The notes under the pieces are model-generated. The model was not told the origin of the DNA and made no database searches. It was given only the letters and a program-made list of their open reading frames with translations. Shown in pieces: positions 1-11,040 of a stretch of 64,000 nucleotides of DNA; the first letter of the stretch is position 1; every line of letters starts with the position of its first letter. Made by a program: the position numbers and the translations under genes. Source of the stretch: Takakia lepidozioides (lineage: Eukaryota; Streptophyta; Takakiopsida; Takakiales; Takakiaceae); the NCBI GenBank assembly GCA_030704615.1, contig CM060733.1, positions 67,766,001 to 67,830,000 of the forward strand. The letters are read 5' to 3'.

Positions 1-219
1 ATAATAAGTTTGTATGGCCAGGTTGCAGGAATTTTGAAGAGTCTCTGCACCAATGTACTCTACAAGGGCCTCCTTAGTCAAAGTCATCCAACCTTCTCTC
101 TTAGCTTCTGCACAAGAACAAAGATTACAGAGCTGAGCAGATGACAAGAGAGGATGCTGGATGTTTCTGGGAGGACACTATGAATGGGAGGATGTTTTTG
201 GGAGCACTTATGAATGGGA

Positions 220-720
220 GGACGCTTTGAATTGCTGAAGCAACGGACACAACAACGACACAACTCCGAGATATTTACATGCGCCTCATGGCCCGGCGAA
301 CCAAGCCCATGTCGTGCTCCTTGATGTCCAACATATACGCCTTAACCCGGATATGCCAGTCAGCATCATTTTTTGCAGCTTGCTGATGACTTCAGTCCAG
401 GCATACCATCTGTGGTTTCCATTGAAGACGTAAGAATTTCCCTTTCAGCCAGTGCCAGTCTGGGTTGATCTCCAGCTCCCGTTCAAATTCAGCGTTGGTG
501 ACCTTCCAATGCAAGTCCCAGTTTGCTATATCTGTATCCGTCACATCCTGGTCCTCCCCCTTGTCGTTCACAGCCGCTAGGAGGAATCCTGCCAGAGACT
601 CATTATAGCCATCCACCTCGAAGTATCCCTTGAGAAGATTGATGCCATTTTTATCTGGCTGCCTTACTGCAGGCAACGGCTTCATGCGACAAAGAGGAAC
701 ATAGGGGAGGAGGCTTGCAA
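220..720 (-). pseudogene. Family A copy A1: ParB-like domain fragment
   Basis: Read on the minus strand from about 720 downwards, the translation contains PLCRMKPLPAVR, then GINLLKGYFEVDGYN, an acidic stretch with DWHWLKGKF, and after a one-base frameshift near 440 the motif FNGNHRWYAWTEVI. The same order occurs at 26682-27532 on the plus strand, so this is a dispersed family. The pattern of an early Arg in a P-x-x-x-R context and a later G-N-H-R-x-x-A resembles the ParB/sulfiredoxin fold; that assignment is by eye. The fragment continues as RVKAYMLDIKEHDMGLVRR and reaches a possible splice donor (GTAAAT) near 265. Nothing downstream of the first exon is recognisable before the window edge. 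The frameshift and the abrupt junction with a LINE at about 720 mark it as a relic. Confidence 0.55.
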
Positions 721-2002
721 ACATCAAGTGTCGGATTGCTACTGCACCCACACACAGACGGGCTGGCTCTCTTACGATGCGACAGGGCCTTTGTGTTGGA
801 AATGGCCTCTGGTGTGCCACGAAGAGGAAAAATCGAGAAGGCGGTTGACCTCCCTGCCTCACCAGATCATCCGTCGCTCTACATGTCAAGCGAAGCTCTG
901 CTTGGTACAACCAGCTATAAGCTAACCATGCATACCATTATGGAAACGTACTACCACAATGATGAATACGAAATCATGTATGTCTACAAAGCGGGCCTAG
1001 ACACAACATTCTGCTTCATCTATGTGGCTGCAGAAGACACAAGGCAACGGATGCTGGTGCAGGGAGTGCGAGTGAACCACATGTTGATCAAGCCCGCGGT
1101 TCGCACAAGAAGGACCAGTATGACGGGACAAGCTGCGTCACCACAAGAGATTGTAGCAGACAGGGACGCCCTCACGTTAGTGATCAAGACCCTCAACCCA
1201 CTCCACTCACAGACTGCAACGGAGGTGGCAATTCGAGACATCATGGGCAAAGACAACCTGGAGCACATTCATTTTGGCAAGTTAGCCAGAACCCAGAAAG
1301 TCAAGCACACAGGTCTCGCTCTAATCACCTGCAAGAACCCAAGTGTGTACACTCAGTGGTGTAATTGGCCCCATATACTCGTCATTGACATATGTCACAT
1401 TCGAACCACACTCGAACAGTCTGAACGGGGCCACACCCCCCGCAGCCGGCATTCTGGAGAGGCTGCGGGTAGCCAATATCAATCAGGCTTTAGCAGACAC
1501 TGTGCAGTCCCTCAACATCAAGACAGGCACCAGTTCCAAGCTGCAATGATGTCCGAAATCGACCAAAAGCTGGCCGCCCAAAAACCTTGGAGCTATGGAG
1601 TCTAGGGTTGCGCTCACCCTGGCCACACAACAGGACACGCACCACACTTACTTGATCTCGCTCCAGGACTCTATCGCCAAGAACTTGGGGGCCAACTTGG
1701 CAAGTTTCTACGAGCATGCAAGCAAGATTCTGGAGACGCTGCCCCCACCCCCAGGGCTAGTGAATTCACCTGTTGGACAGAGCGCCATCACCACCACAGC
1801 AGAGCCACCACCCGGAAAATACAAGCTGCCAACACTGATCGAACTGCCCATCACTACTCCTCCCTCCCGTCTCGACTTCACCAGTACAGCGAAGGCCAAG
1901 GCACCAGACGGCGCTCTTCCAGCACCGGCACAATCTCCACTTACTGCCAACGCACAAGCATCAGGCCTCTCTCCCATGAATCCTAACCTGCATAATGCGT
2001 AA
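715..2002 (+). pseudogene. LINE ORF1-like protein
   Basis: An open frame of 296 codons runs from 715 to 1605 and continues in another frame from 1595 to 2002, so a single indel near 1595-1605 splits one protein. The central part (YKAGLDTTFCFIYVAAED, then KHTGLALITCKNPSVYTQW) has the alternating hydrophobic pattern of an RRM-like nucleic-acid-binding fold, as in many LINE ORF1 proteins. The C-terminal part is Pro-rich (ETLPPPPGLVNSP). Where the element truly begins is unclear, because the first ~60 residues overlap the family A fragment on the other strand. Role inferred from position immediately upstream of the endonuclease region. Confidence 0.5.
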
Positions 2003-3488
2003 GCTCAGAGGTAGGCAACACAACACTGTCACATTCCGAAGGCTATGCCATATCACACCATACTGTGCAGCCCTCTATTTTGTCTTCTTACTCACCTCTC
2101 TCACAGTTGACCACAACGTTTATGTACTCCAGGCTACTACTATGCAATATGAAAGTTCTACCTTCAGGACACCGAAATCTTATATGCATCTTGAACTTCT
2201 CCACACTTCACAGTACTCTCAGCAATCTCCTCATACCAAGCTCCAACAGCACCCCCCTGTACTCTACGCACACTGTTATGCCTGCGCTCCCAGCATATGG
2301 CCTACCACACACCATTCACGTACATCAACGTGCAGATACAAGTCCCCCTCCTCCGCACAACACGCCCCGTCGCTGCAGCACCCAATCCATATTCGCCACA
2401 TGTCACAAAGTAAAAAACGCCACATGTCTCTCTCAAAACAACTTCCTCCCAGTAACAAAAGCCGCAACCGCGATCTCATCCATCCAACGCCATTGTCATC
2501 CAAACTTCATCCAGACATTAGTCATCCGCGAAACTCAACTCTATATCCTACATCCCATTCTGCAACTTTCATCCACATCCCCCCCCTAAAATCCGTATCA
2601 ATTCCAACCCAAATCTACACTACGAATCTACCCTCGTATTATCACGACAGTATACCCGGCCTATGGGATCGTGCACACATTCCTCAATATGTCACATGCA
2701 GAAATAAAACCACTCGGAAACCAAACTCTCCCCCGCGTGTACACCCAGCCAGCATCAGTCACGAGATTCACATGCAAATACGCCCCAAGCCCTTTAGGCC
2801 ACGATCCCGCATTCATACCTTAACCCCATATACCAACCACTTCATCCAAGTAGTAATACCTCCATTCATAACCATGCCCACTCTCACCCACCCACGTATA
2901 AAGCCCAAAAAATTTCCTCTCCCTGGCACGCCCACTACCTACAACAACCTATACCGATGAGAATTTACAATAATCATAGCACAATCAAACCCCTCACACA
3001 CACCCTTGCAACCAGCTCCACCTATGCATGGCACACTACCACCAATATCACCCCCCCCCCATATCCCCACACAAAAGTTTCCTCTTTCACACCCCCATCC
3101 CTCGACCCTCAAGACCCACCTCATAACCCACTGTCCACATGGCAGATATCACCAGAAACCTCTAGCATCTAAACACTCCTTCCACCACCCCCCGTCCCAC
3201 CTTAAAACCTATAAAACTATCAGTGAAAAGCTTCTTCTCCTACGTTGTGGTGACATCCACCCAAACCCCGGCCTTGTTACCATCACCAACATTATAAACC
3301 ACCTCCCCAGGGACCACCAAGAAAGATATGAACTATATTTACAACATAACACGGTCTCACTTGTACCGGCATACCAACGCCTAATGACTACTTCTCCCCT
3401 TGTCTTCCCAACCATCCCAACAATAACCACAAACCCACTCATCCAATCGCCACTTTCGGGCTCCCAGCCTGTCAAAACCTATCCCTAA
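1995..3488 (+). pseudogene. LINE inter-domain region rich in Pro, Thr, Ser and His
   Basis: Two overlapping open stretches (1995-2960 and 3006-3488) encode a low-complexity, Pro/Thr/Ser/His-rich sequence with no recognisable fold. It lies between the ORF1 portion and the endonuclease. The second stretch carries a 2A-like motif at 3228-3275, so it was probably the N-terminal part of the ORF2 polyprotein. The long open frame owes much to the C-rich composition, which lacks stop codons. I would not treat it as an independent gene. Confidence 0.4.
3228..3275 (+). other. 2A-like translational recoding motif (degenerate)
   Basis: The codons read KLLLLRCGDIHPNPGL. This fits the 2A/CHYSEL consensus (leucine-rich lead followed by GD-[VI]-x-x-NPGP) except that the final proline, where the ribosome normally skips bond formation, is leucine (CTT). 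2A-like peptides are known in several non-LTR retrotransposons. With Leu at the last position the motif is expected to be non-functional in this copy; CCT to CTT is a single transition. Confidence 0.7.
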
Positions 3489-3689
3489 TCACTACCCTCC
3501 AAACTTCATGCATCATGTCCACCAAATGCACTCCGCAACCTTTACCAACAGTTGACATCTAATGAAACATCTGTCGTCCACACAAACACCTCATCTTCTC
3601 ACTAATTGTCAACATCTCTCCAATCCCTTCTATATGCAATGACTACTTTGAAAGCGAGCCAGACACAGTCAACAACTACATAATTTACC

Positions 3690-5157
3690 CCCGCTACCCC
3701 ACAAATACTTAGCACCCCCACACAAACTGCATAACCTCCACGAATCTCTTAACCTGCTACAAGCCAAGCCCGGTGTAGTACACAGGCTACTGGGTGAGCA
3801 TTTGGCACATCCAACTGCAGTCACACAAGAGCTAAATACCATTTCCAACCAATTTCCATTCCTTTTCAAGAACATTCTCAAGGCAACCCTACAAGCCAAG
3901 GCAGACTTCCCAGGATATCAACCCCCATCCATGCCAGTGTCACCCACCTCACCTAGCACAAATGGCCCCATCAGATTACCACCCCCTAGATCCTCTAACC
4001 TCTCATACCCCCCCTCCTCACAGAATGCACACTCACTCCACATAATAACTTGGAATGTAGGATCACTGGCCACCAGCATTCAGAGCTTAATTCACCTCAC
4101 AGACTCTACACCCCCACATATCCTCCTCCTACAAGAAACCAAACTCAACACACACAACCCCAACAGCTCTTATATTAACAAACTCCTCCCAGCCTATTAT
4201 ATGCAATATGGCAACTCGTTCATAGCTGCCCAATGCCTTACCCGGCGCTCCGAGCCATACCAACCCACCTGGGGCGGGGTGGCTCTTGGCATCCTCCGCA
4301 CCCATCACTCCCCTAGTACCACGGTCAAAATACCTATCGATCGCACCTCCAAATCATCCAACTACACCTCCCCACACTCCCCTCTATTACCCTCATACAC
4401 TTATACATGCCATCACACACAGATGACCTCCCTCTTATTCCGGATATCTTACTCACTATATCCAAAACACTCAACCAACCCTCAAACCCACTCCCAACAC
4501 TATATCCTTGCCGGTGACTTTAACAGAGACAGTGCCCTACTGGGCCACACATATAATGGTATACATAAATCTCCATCTGCAACAGATCGCGAATGGGCAA
4601 AATTTACTCAAGCACACCAACTCCGTTATATACCTGCCAATCACCACTACTCTAGACAAGGTGGACTCAACTACTCCTCCTTAAGCCTTCTCGACGGCTT
4701 TTATCTAAAAACACAAAGTGTGATCCCAACATACCTTAACAGTCATGTACATATTAACAGTCTATGCAACTCAGATCACTACCCTGTCTCTGTAACAATA
4801 CCACCCTCCCTCATCCCCTTCAGACTTATACCGCCTATGCATGTCCCAACACCTCAATCCAGACTCCTATCTCCACTCCCCCAAAGAAACATAACCGCTT
4901 TTCTAAAAAACTTTCAACCAACATCCTCACACCTTATGCTAAAACTATCAGACATACTCGCAGATACAAACCTTACACAATTCCCTGATCAAACCTGGAC
5001 CGACTCCGAGATCATAATCACAACCTTAATGCAAGAAATGACCAAACACGTACTGCCACTTGCTCTGCCTCCCCAGAGATTCCACAAACCGTATGTTCCA
5101 AACAAAATGGGGGTACTTGAACCACACAAAGAAAAACTCATGGACTTCACACCTTAA
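3690..5157 (+). pseudogene. LINE ORF2 N-terminal region: AP-type endonuclease
   Basis: A 451-codon frame (3802-5157), extendable upstream to about 3690 through PHKLHNLHESLNLLQAKPG, encodes an exonuclease-endonuclease-phosphatase domain. The motifs are in order: ITWNVGS near 4051 (catalytic Asn), LLLQETKLN near 4131 (Glu), AGDFNRD near 4512 (Asp and Asn) and NSDHYPVSVT near 4770 (SDH triad). This domain nicks target DNA to prime reverse transcription. All the key residues are visible, so the domain itself looks intact. The stop at 5155-5157 and later frameshifts separate it from the pre-RT remnant at 5287-5615. Confidence 0.85.
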
Positions 5158-5620
5158 CACATACCACACGATCAGACGCGCCCTCACTGTTATTCCTACC
5201 ACCACCGAGCTGTACACTCAGGGAATAATTGGACAACGGACCCCCGTATCACCTGTTTAAACACCCTCACAATATGCCAAGCACTTATGCCCCCACCTGA
5301 CAACCCCTACAACATCCCTAATTGGATAGTCGTTCTCTCTAAAATTGGAAGAGACGCTAAGAAAGCCACTTACAATATCACCAAACAGAAACTACCGCCA
5401 ATCACAAAAAAATTGTTGCCTCTTTCAACCAATTGTTGCATGACCATCCTAAAAAAGCTCACAAAACCAACTTCAACCTGGCCCTCAACCCACCCATCAA
5501 TTGTCTCAAACACCGGATGGGTCACCTGCTCACCAACCCGCTGGACATCAACCAAGATCCAGATTCAACCAATGGCTGGAGCTTAGTCTACACAAATGTG
5601 CCCAAGGTGAAATAAGAAAT

Positions 5621-7533
5621 TAATTTAGTGTCATTTTACAAGCAAATGCGTCCATTGAAAGAAACTCAACAAACCATGCATTATGTGATGCATGTCGAGC
5701 ATACCTTAGTGTAAATGTCCATGGAAGTGCAAAGGAGAATCCAGACATACACTTTAATGAAGCTCTTAAAGAACGTTGTAACAACATAATGCACAACGAA
5801 TCAAAGTTCTAGAGAACTAGACTACAACCTTTTATCTAGACAACCACATATATAAATCTGTAGGGAAAATGCAAGTTTACGCATCCAATTGACATTTGAA
5901 TCAACTCAAGCATGTTTCAATATCTCACGCCGTCACATAGGATTGAAAAGAGAAAGAGGAAAAGACTGATGCAGACCTCATTGCGACCCCATGTGAAGCA
6001 TCACCCATCCACATCCAACGCAACACAATGGCATGAGGCTGCATATGCATGAAGCTATCATCAGCCCCATTATGTTCGTGATGACACTTGCTTCCAAACA
6101 CATGAACTACAGAAATATCACAGGCCTAGTAGAGTTCTTGGGTGCACCATGTCCTTGTCGTAACTTCTACCAGTTGTGGCAAAACTTGAATATGTCATGA
6201 ACTGTCTTTCACAAATGTGATTAACATACCAAGAGGCCAAAAGTGTTGGCCCTTCTACGGTGGTTACAGTAGAGTGCGACCCATTGGCTTGAGGCAAAAC
6301 AAATCAAGTTCCAGACCTATGAATCTACGTCATAAAAAAGGTTGTAGTTCAATGTGGTCATGAATGCTATTCCACTGCTTCTTCAAGTGCATAGCAGAAG
6401 CACGAGCAGAGACCCGATTCAATTATTCTACTTAGACATTTGTGAAGCTTAGACAAAGAACATGGGATCCTCTGAGCTAGACCAAACCAAATATATATAT
6501 ATATATATATATTGACAGAATTGACGTGCATGAAATTCAATATGTAGTTTGCTGACTAAGTCATAGGAACGCAATCATTAGGAAATTCACTCATCCTGAA
6601 ACAGTGTTGAAAACCTTTCTTCTTTCTTTTAGACCACAGATATCTCCAGGGGTTGTCCGCATGCAGAGAATTAAGATCAAAATAAAGTGGAGAAACGTGA
6701 CAATGTACCAAAAATCTCAAGCCAGTCAAACAGAAGCAGGACCCAGACACAAATCTACAAAGTCAGGGTATCATTCCCGGAAGTGGCAAGTGATACTAAG
6801 GCCGTCTAGACGTACTCATTCAACTCTTTCATTACATGTCTTGTAATATTTGCGCTTTGTATGCAAACATCCTACTGTACTTCTTGAATGAGAAGAGCAC
6901 TACATCCTCCCCGGCCAATTCCAACTTGACCAGTATAGCAGTGCGAGAAAAGATTTGTCGACGACAAGTGCTGCTGAATTTTTCCAAACGGAGGCAGAAA
7001 ATGCTCGCAATGCCACAACATCCAAAAGAAAAATCTATGTCCTAGTTCCATTATCTCGCCTCGGTCTCCAAGCCTCACTATGGCTTCACACACAAACACA
7101 GGCACAGAGAGAAAGGATAGATAGAAGAAACAATCAGAATAAAGAGACGCACCAGAGCCAGCAGCGACAAGGCAAATATTGACGCCACGTAGCCTGGTAG
7201 GAGACGGGAGGGAACCGGATACTCCATCGACGATCCACCCTCGACCTTGTGTCCTGACCCATGGAGGATTTGACTGACCATGAACCCAAGAGGACCTCTT
7301 GTGTGTGTTGCTTGTGTCTGTAGTAAGGTAATGTTGGATTGGTCTGTGAGAACCACCACGGTGCAGCTGAGCGGGCAGAGATTGAAACACGGCCTGCTAA
7401 GACCAAGCTGACTCTCCCAAGAACCTTGTAAACATCGGGAAGAATACCAAATCATGGTACTAACAGGAGCCAAGAGCCCACATTTGCTGCATAGACAAAC
7501 TTCTTCACATCGTACATTAAGAAAAACCCACAC
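5621..7533. other. Stretch without recognisable genes; (AT)n microsatellite at 6490-6512
   Basis: AT-rich sequence with a perfect AT dinucleotide run at 6490-6512. Short open frames occur on both strands between 6556 and 7533, but none shows a family motif. A minus-strand frame around 7080-7260 includes a hydrophobic stretch (GYVASIFALSLLALVRLF) that could be a membrane segment, without further support. Confidence 0.5.
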
Positions 7534-7606
7534 CTTGCGATTGTAGTTGTCCCACCATCGTGAAGGATCTTTGCGAAACTCATGCCAGCTCTGCTCCGTG
7601 CTCCAA
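7534..7606 (-). pseudogene. Exon-like fragment with a WWDN motif, possibly OSB-like
   Basis: On the minus strand the translation contains SWHEFRKDPSRWWDNYNRK, ending at a good splice donor (AAG|GTGTGG). The W-x-x-F-x-x-x-P-x-x-WWDN pattern resembles the PDF motif of plant organellar single-stranded DNA-binding (OSB) proteins. No partner exon was found on either side, so this is at best a stray exon. The assignment rests on one short motif. Confidence 0.3.
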
Positions 7607-7744
7607 GGTAGAGGTTTGTGCTCAAAAATCCGACAGCATCAACATTTTGACAAGGTCCTTTCCTGAGGGGTGCTAGTGAGCTTCAGTAAGCAGCATGTCA
7701 TCATAGGATCCATTAGCCTGCCTGCTATGACAATTTGCAGCGAG

Positions 7745-7815
7745 GGAAGCTAGCGCGTGAGTGCGCTCACGCTTAGCACACTAAGCATGAGCAAATTTCG
7801 TTAAGCGTGAGCACA
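7745..7815. repeat. GTGAGC palindromic motif cluster, left edge
   Basis: Contains GCGTGAGTGCGCTCACGC, a near-perfect palindrome, followed by GCATGAGCA and GCGTGAGCA. Similar clusters occur at 9079-9135, 14905-14985, 31255-31380 and 58540-58780. Confidence 0.6.
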
Positions 7816-7967
7816 TAAGGGAAGCGGAGCCTATAACTGTGGAAAAACCAAGGTCTATTATCGTGGAAGCAATGTTGAGTGGAATGGAGGGTAACATACC
7901 ATGCCTGGGACCTAAGACGGCGAGTTCCATGCATGAAAATTTGAGAGGAATGTGAGCGACGAAAATC

Positions 7968-8095
7968 TTATGGATGAATGACAAATTGGATTGGATGAAT
8001 GTAGGATGAATATAGGATGAACGCTAGATGAAAAATGAGGGATGAATGAACCATGGATGACTGTAATAAGATTGATTGTGAAACAACATGAACGA
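7968..8095. repeat. Degenerate GATGAATG tandem motifs
   Basis: About seven copies of a GATGAAT(G) motif in roughly 90 bases (GGATGAATGT, GGATGAATAT, GGATGAACGC and so on). The reverse complement dominates 14580-14780, so the two clusters face each other across the composite block. Confidence 0.6.
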
Positions 8096-8109
8096 TGTTG
8101 AATGAAGTG

Positions 8110-8420
8110 TGGTCATCCACCAGTTCAAAGTTATACAGATTTTGCCTCACGTATTTTGAGTGCGGAGTCCCCATCTTCACTGGCCACACGACTAGAATTT
8201 GAGGTTTGCTTATCACCGACTCACGAACAGTCCACATCACACAACGCTTCATGTCATCAGGACAGAACCAGAACTTGTGAGGCCTGGCTTCTCGCGTACT
8301 ATAATGCTTGAACAATCTTGTGAAAGTCGGGGCAGGAGTCCCGCCAGGGGCTCTAGAACCATAGAGGTGCACTTGACAAACGAGGCTGCCTTGATAGCAG
8401 AACATTTCACTTTTGATCCT
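8110..8420 (-). pseudogene. MULE transposase C-terminal fragment
   Basis: The minus strand reads GGTPAPTFTRLFKHYSTREA, then HKFWFCPDDMKRC and VVWPVKMGT. These line up with VPAPTFTGRFVHAKFAEA, QFWFCRHDIMTC and VWPVEPGY in the MULE at 59345-61510. The fragment is isolated and ends near 8420, where family A sequence of the opposite strand begins. It lies just inside the GATGAATG cluster. Confidence 0.6.
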
Positions 8421-8479
8421 TGGGATCCGAGAAGTTGTCCCTATCGTGGAATTGAGCAGGCCATCAACAAAGCAAATGG

Positions 8480-9080
8480 ACTTATGCCGCAAAAATGTTG
8501 TCAGAACGTTCACCAAAAAGCTTCGCATAGCTGATCCTAGTCTCGGTGCATGATTCTTGGACCAGGTGCGGCTCCATTGGAACAAGAGTGGCAAGCCAGA
8601 AATGAAACAGGAGAAGTTGCATATGCTTGCAATGGCCATGGTGGAACAAATGCACAAGGTGCGATGGCTTAAGATCTGGAACTCTGACCCTGTCCTTCGT
8701 CAGGCAAACAACTTTCATTTCGTGGGGCCTTTTAGCGATGTCGACTGGGACAAGTGGCTCCATAAAGCGACATTCTCGTGCCAGGTGCAGAAGTCATCCT
8801 GCCTTTGTCCTCGCAATAACTTGCATCGAAATTACAATTGTTTGTAAACGCATCATAACGCAAGCTTGTTCTTGGCAGTTGGAAGAGAGGGGTTTGGAAA
8901 TTCTCGAGCAAACTCTTCATGACTTCAAAATCGAGGTGGCTGAGCCCGATGAATCTTTCGGCATTTTCATTCGGAGGTGGAAAGAGACTGTTTGGAAGTA
9001 TGCATTCTTTCGTGAATTCGCAGTAGAGGGGGGAACGCGCTCTATTCAATGCGCAGTACAATGGGGGGGGGCTATTCCGT
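8480..9080 (+). pseudogene. Family A copy A3: central domain
   Basis: On the plus strand, frames joined by indels read RTFTKKLRIADPSLG, KSGKPEMKQEKLHMLAMA, VRWLKIWNSDP and DKWLHKATFSCQVQ, followed after a probable intron (donor at 8789, GTGCAG) by LEERGLEILEQTLHDF and WKETVWKYAFFREF. The same order is found in A2 (RKNIMSAFVKQLRIADPSFG, WLQIWNSDP, DTWLHKATYWSQ, WRATVWQSCFFREF) and more distantly in A4. The function of this region is unknown; it is predicted to be mostly helical. The copy stops at about 9080, at a GTGAGC cluster. Its methyltransferase-like end may be the plus-strand fragment at 13565-14062, with copy A2 lying between them. Confidence 0.6.
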
Positions 9081-9135
9081 GAGCCCGGAGGCGTGAGCTT
9101 GTGAGCCCGTGAGCCCAGCACAGGCTCACGCCACA
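9079..9135. repeat. GTGAGC motif cluster
   Basis: Five GTGAGC copies on one strand and one GCTCACG on the other within 57 bases, at the point where the A3 central domain ends. Confidence 0.55.
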
Positions 9136-9169
9136 TCAACATGCATACAGGGCCTATTTCCGCGGGTGT

Positions 9170-9520
9170 CACCTATTACCGCAGGTTGATCAACCCTTTC
9201 AAGGGAATGCAGACTGGATGTGTTACATCCATTGTATCTATCCATTGCATCCATTTAGACGTTATTAACATACCAAGCCCTTGCATTGGAATGTGCATAC
9301 GTTGTGAGCAGGTGCACACTCACATCATCCAAAGCGGATCCCCGCGAAATGTTTTCTTACTCACCACCCTTGCGAACATGTATGGTATGTGCGGGAGCAT
9401 CATGGATGCTCACCAAAAGAATGCCTGAACAATCTTTTGATCACGTGGACTTTAACGCGATGGATTTACCAAGCATTCTTCTGGCAGGAATGGCCTGGAG
9501 ACCAACGAGCAAATGATGCG
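9170..9520 (+). pseudogene. PPR protein fragment
   Basis: The plus strand encodes EQVHTHIIQSGSPRNVF, LLTTLANMYGMCGSIMDAHQ and, after frame changes, MPEQSFDHVDFNAM. These match the plant PLS-type pentatricopeptide pattern (GKQVHAHIIKSG..., ALVDMYAKCGSIEDA, ...MPERD...). PPR proteins bind organellar RNA. Only about one and a half repeats remain, with several frameshifts, so this is a relic. Confidence 0.65.
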
Positions 9521-10136
9521 AGAATGCACTGCCCAAACCAAAGACGTTTGTTTGTTTATGCAATGCACACAAGCCTGTGAGCTCGGGAAAACACCAAAGA
9601 GATTGAAGGACCAATCCGGGCACTCCATGCAACCCCCATCTCCAACGATAGTTTGTTCCCAGGAATTTGCATCTCACGCACACATTGCAAACATGAGAAC
9701 AAGGACACACAACCATCCCATTTCAAAATAGGCCCCGAATAAAAGTAAAAGAGAACTTGATATCAAGTGTCACAGTCATCAGAAACAAAATCGACCTCTT
9801 GTGCTATGTCATCCACAAAGATTCCGGCCCCAATACACCACGGCCGTCGATGGTTGGACTGCGAGTGCCATGAACGGACATGCTTGCTGCGAGTGCCTCC
9901 GCATAGACGGGTAGCATGTAAGACTGAGGAGGACTTGAAACAAGTCCAAAAAGGTGTGATAGCCTTGGAGGGTTAGTGGAAGCACACGGACTCCTGCACA
10001 AGTCGACAAAAACCCATTTTGAATACAATGATGCAATGCACAAGTCCAACGAAGAGGTTGTCTCCCATGTGCATTTTGCCTTAAGAACAGTGATTCTGGG
10101 TATTGAAACAAGAATGCAAGCATCTACAGGTTGAAC

Positions 10137-11040
10137 TTACTCACAGGCAAAGTCGGAGTCTAGCTCCTTGTCGGACATCTCCCCTGTATCAATATCACCG
10201 GGAAGGGGCTTCGGAAGGACTTGAGAAGTGTGTCCACCCAAACCTATCAAGAGGTTCTTGTAAATCTCGGCATCCCCTTCAATCCCGAAGAGATGTCGCG
10301 CACTGGCTAGACATTGAAGACTCATTTGGAACAGTGGGAAGTGCTGAAAGTGCAAGCTCAAACAAACCCGATCAAATGTGAATGTTGAAGAGACGAACCT
10401 GTGCCCATTAACAAATCCAGAACTCTGGCGTCAGTGTAGGTGCAGCACTCCACAATCGTTTGAATGAAAGTTGGGCTCCTCTCTTTGGCCCCTCACCAAG
10501 GAACCCCATTCCCCCTTCGCAAGCACGTTGTTGTCCACGTAGTTGTGGTGCATGTCATCCGTGGGAGGATCCGTCCTCTCGTCTATGAACTTGCCTCCTT
10601 GAGTGATGGCGAACTCCCTAATGACGGCTGGAGTCGTAGGTGGATGCACCCGGACGAGACAAACAGCTTCAAACAGACGAGTCTGCGACCATGACATCCA
10701 CAAGGAACTAAGAAGCTTGAAAACCAGGCCCCTACATATTCATTTGAGCGACTTATGCAACACCATCCGAGAACCACCAAGAAAAGGAATAAGAAGGCAG
10801 ATTTACCATCTCTCCCGGACGATCCCCCTTCGTCAGGTACATGCTGTTCACACAATTCCATGTTTTTGCGACCCTCATACCGGAGGCTTTCAAATAGCTG
10901 GCAAGTGCACGGTGACAGCGAAGGTCGATGGACTGGATGAGCACCAAAACACCTGCATCGGAAAGAAAGAAATTGCAAAAGGAGAAAACCCACCGCCAGT
11001 AGCGCTAATCAAAAGCATTCCAACTTGGACAAGCACCTGC
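10137..11040 (-). pseudogene. A2 amino-methyltransferase-like domain
   Basis: Within A2, the minus strand reads AELIILDIPDESP (about 11060-11020), then GVLVLIQSIDLRCHRALASY and a TW-K-like segment (10950-10770), then RGQREEPNF, IVECCTYTDARVLDLLMGTG (10405-10470) and RHLFGIEGDAEIYKNLL (10255-10300). A hydrophobic strand ending in D-x-P comes first, and a GxG SAM-binding motif with a downstream FGIEGD acidic strand comes last. That is the order of beta-class N4-cytosine/N6-adenine DNA methyltransferases. The catalytic (D/N/S)PP(Y/F) is not canonical: DIPD here, DLPD in A4, so activity is uncertain. The last codons, DFACE then TAA, overlap a perfect splice donor (GTGAGTAAG), so the real end could lie in a further exon. 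Confidence 0.55.

Larger units (their letters stand above)
721..5620 (+). mobile_element. Non-LTR retrotransposon (LINE) lacking reverse transcriptase
   Basis: The stretch reads as one LINE on the plus strand: an ORF1-like protein (715-2002), a Pro/Thr/Ser-rich region with a 2A-like motif (1995-3488), an apurinic-type endonuclease (about 3690-5157) and a short pre-RT segment (5287-5615) with the phrase NLALNPPINCLKHRMGHLLT. No reverse-transcriptase motif (such as YADD) follows; recognisable sequence stops near 5620. LINE copies are usually truncated at the 5' end, so keeping the 5' half and losing the 3' half points to a later deletion. Several frameshifts make the copy inactive. The C-rich base composition (long runs of CCA, CCC, CAC) is unlike its neighbours and suggests a distinct lineage. 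Confidence 0.75.

Noticed and set aside
1995-2960. 321-codon open frame as an independent gene
   Set aside because: Its length comes from C-rich, stop-poor sequence within the LINE; composition is low-complexity and it sits between ORF1 and the endonuclease.
9960-10130. Plus-strand frame with a plausible soluble protein composition (HKSNEEVVSHVHFALR)
   Set aside because: Short, without family match, and probably part of A2's 3' flank read on the wrong strand.
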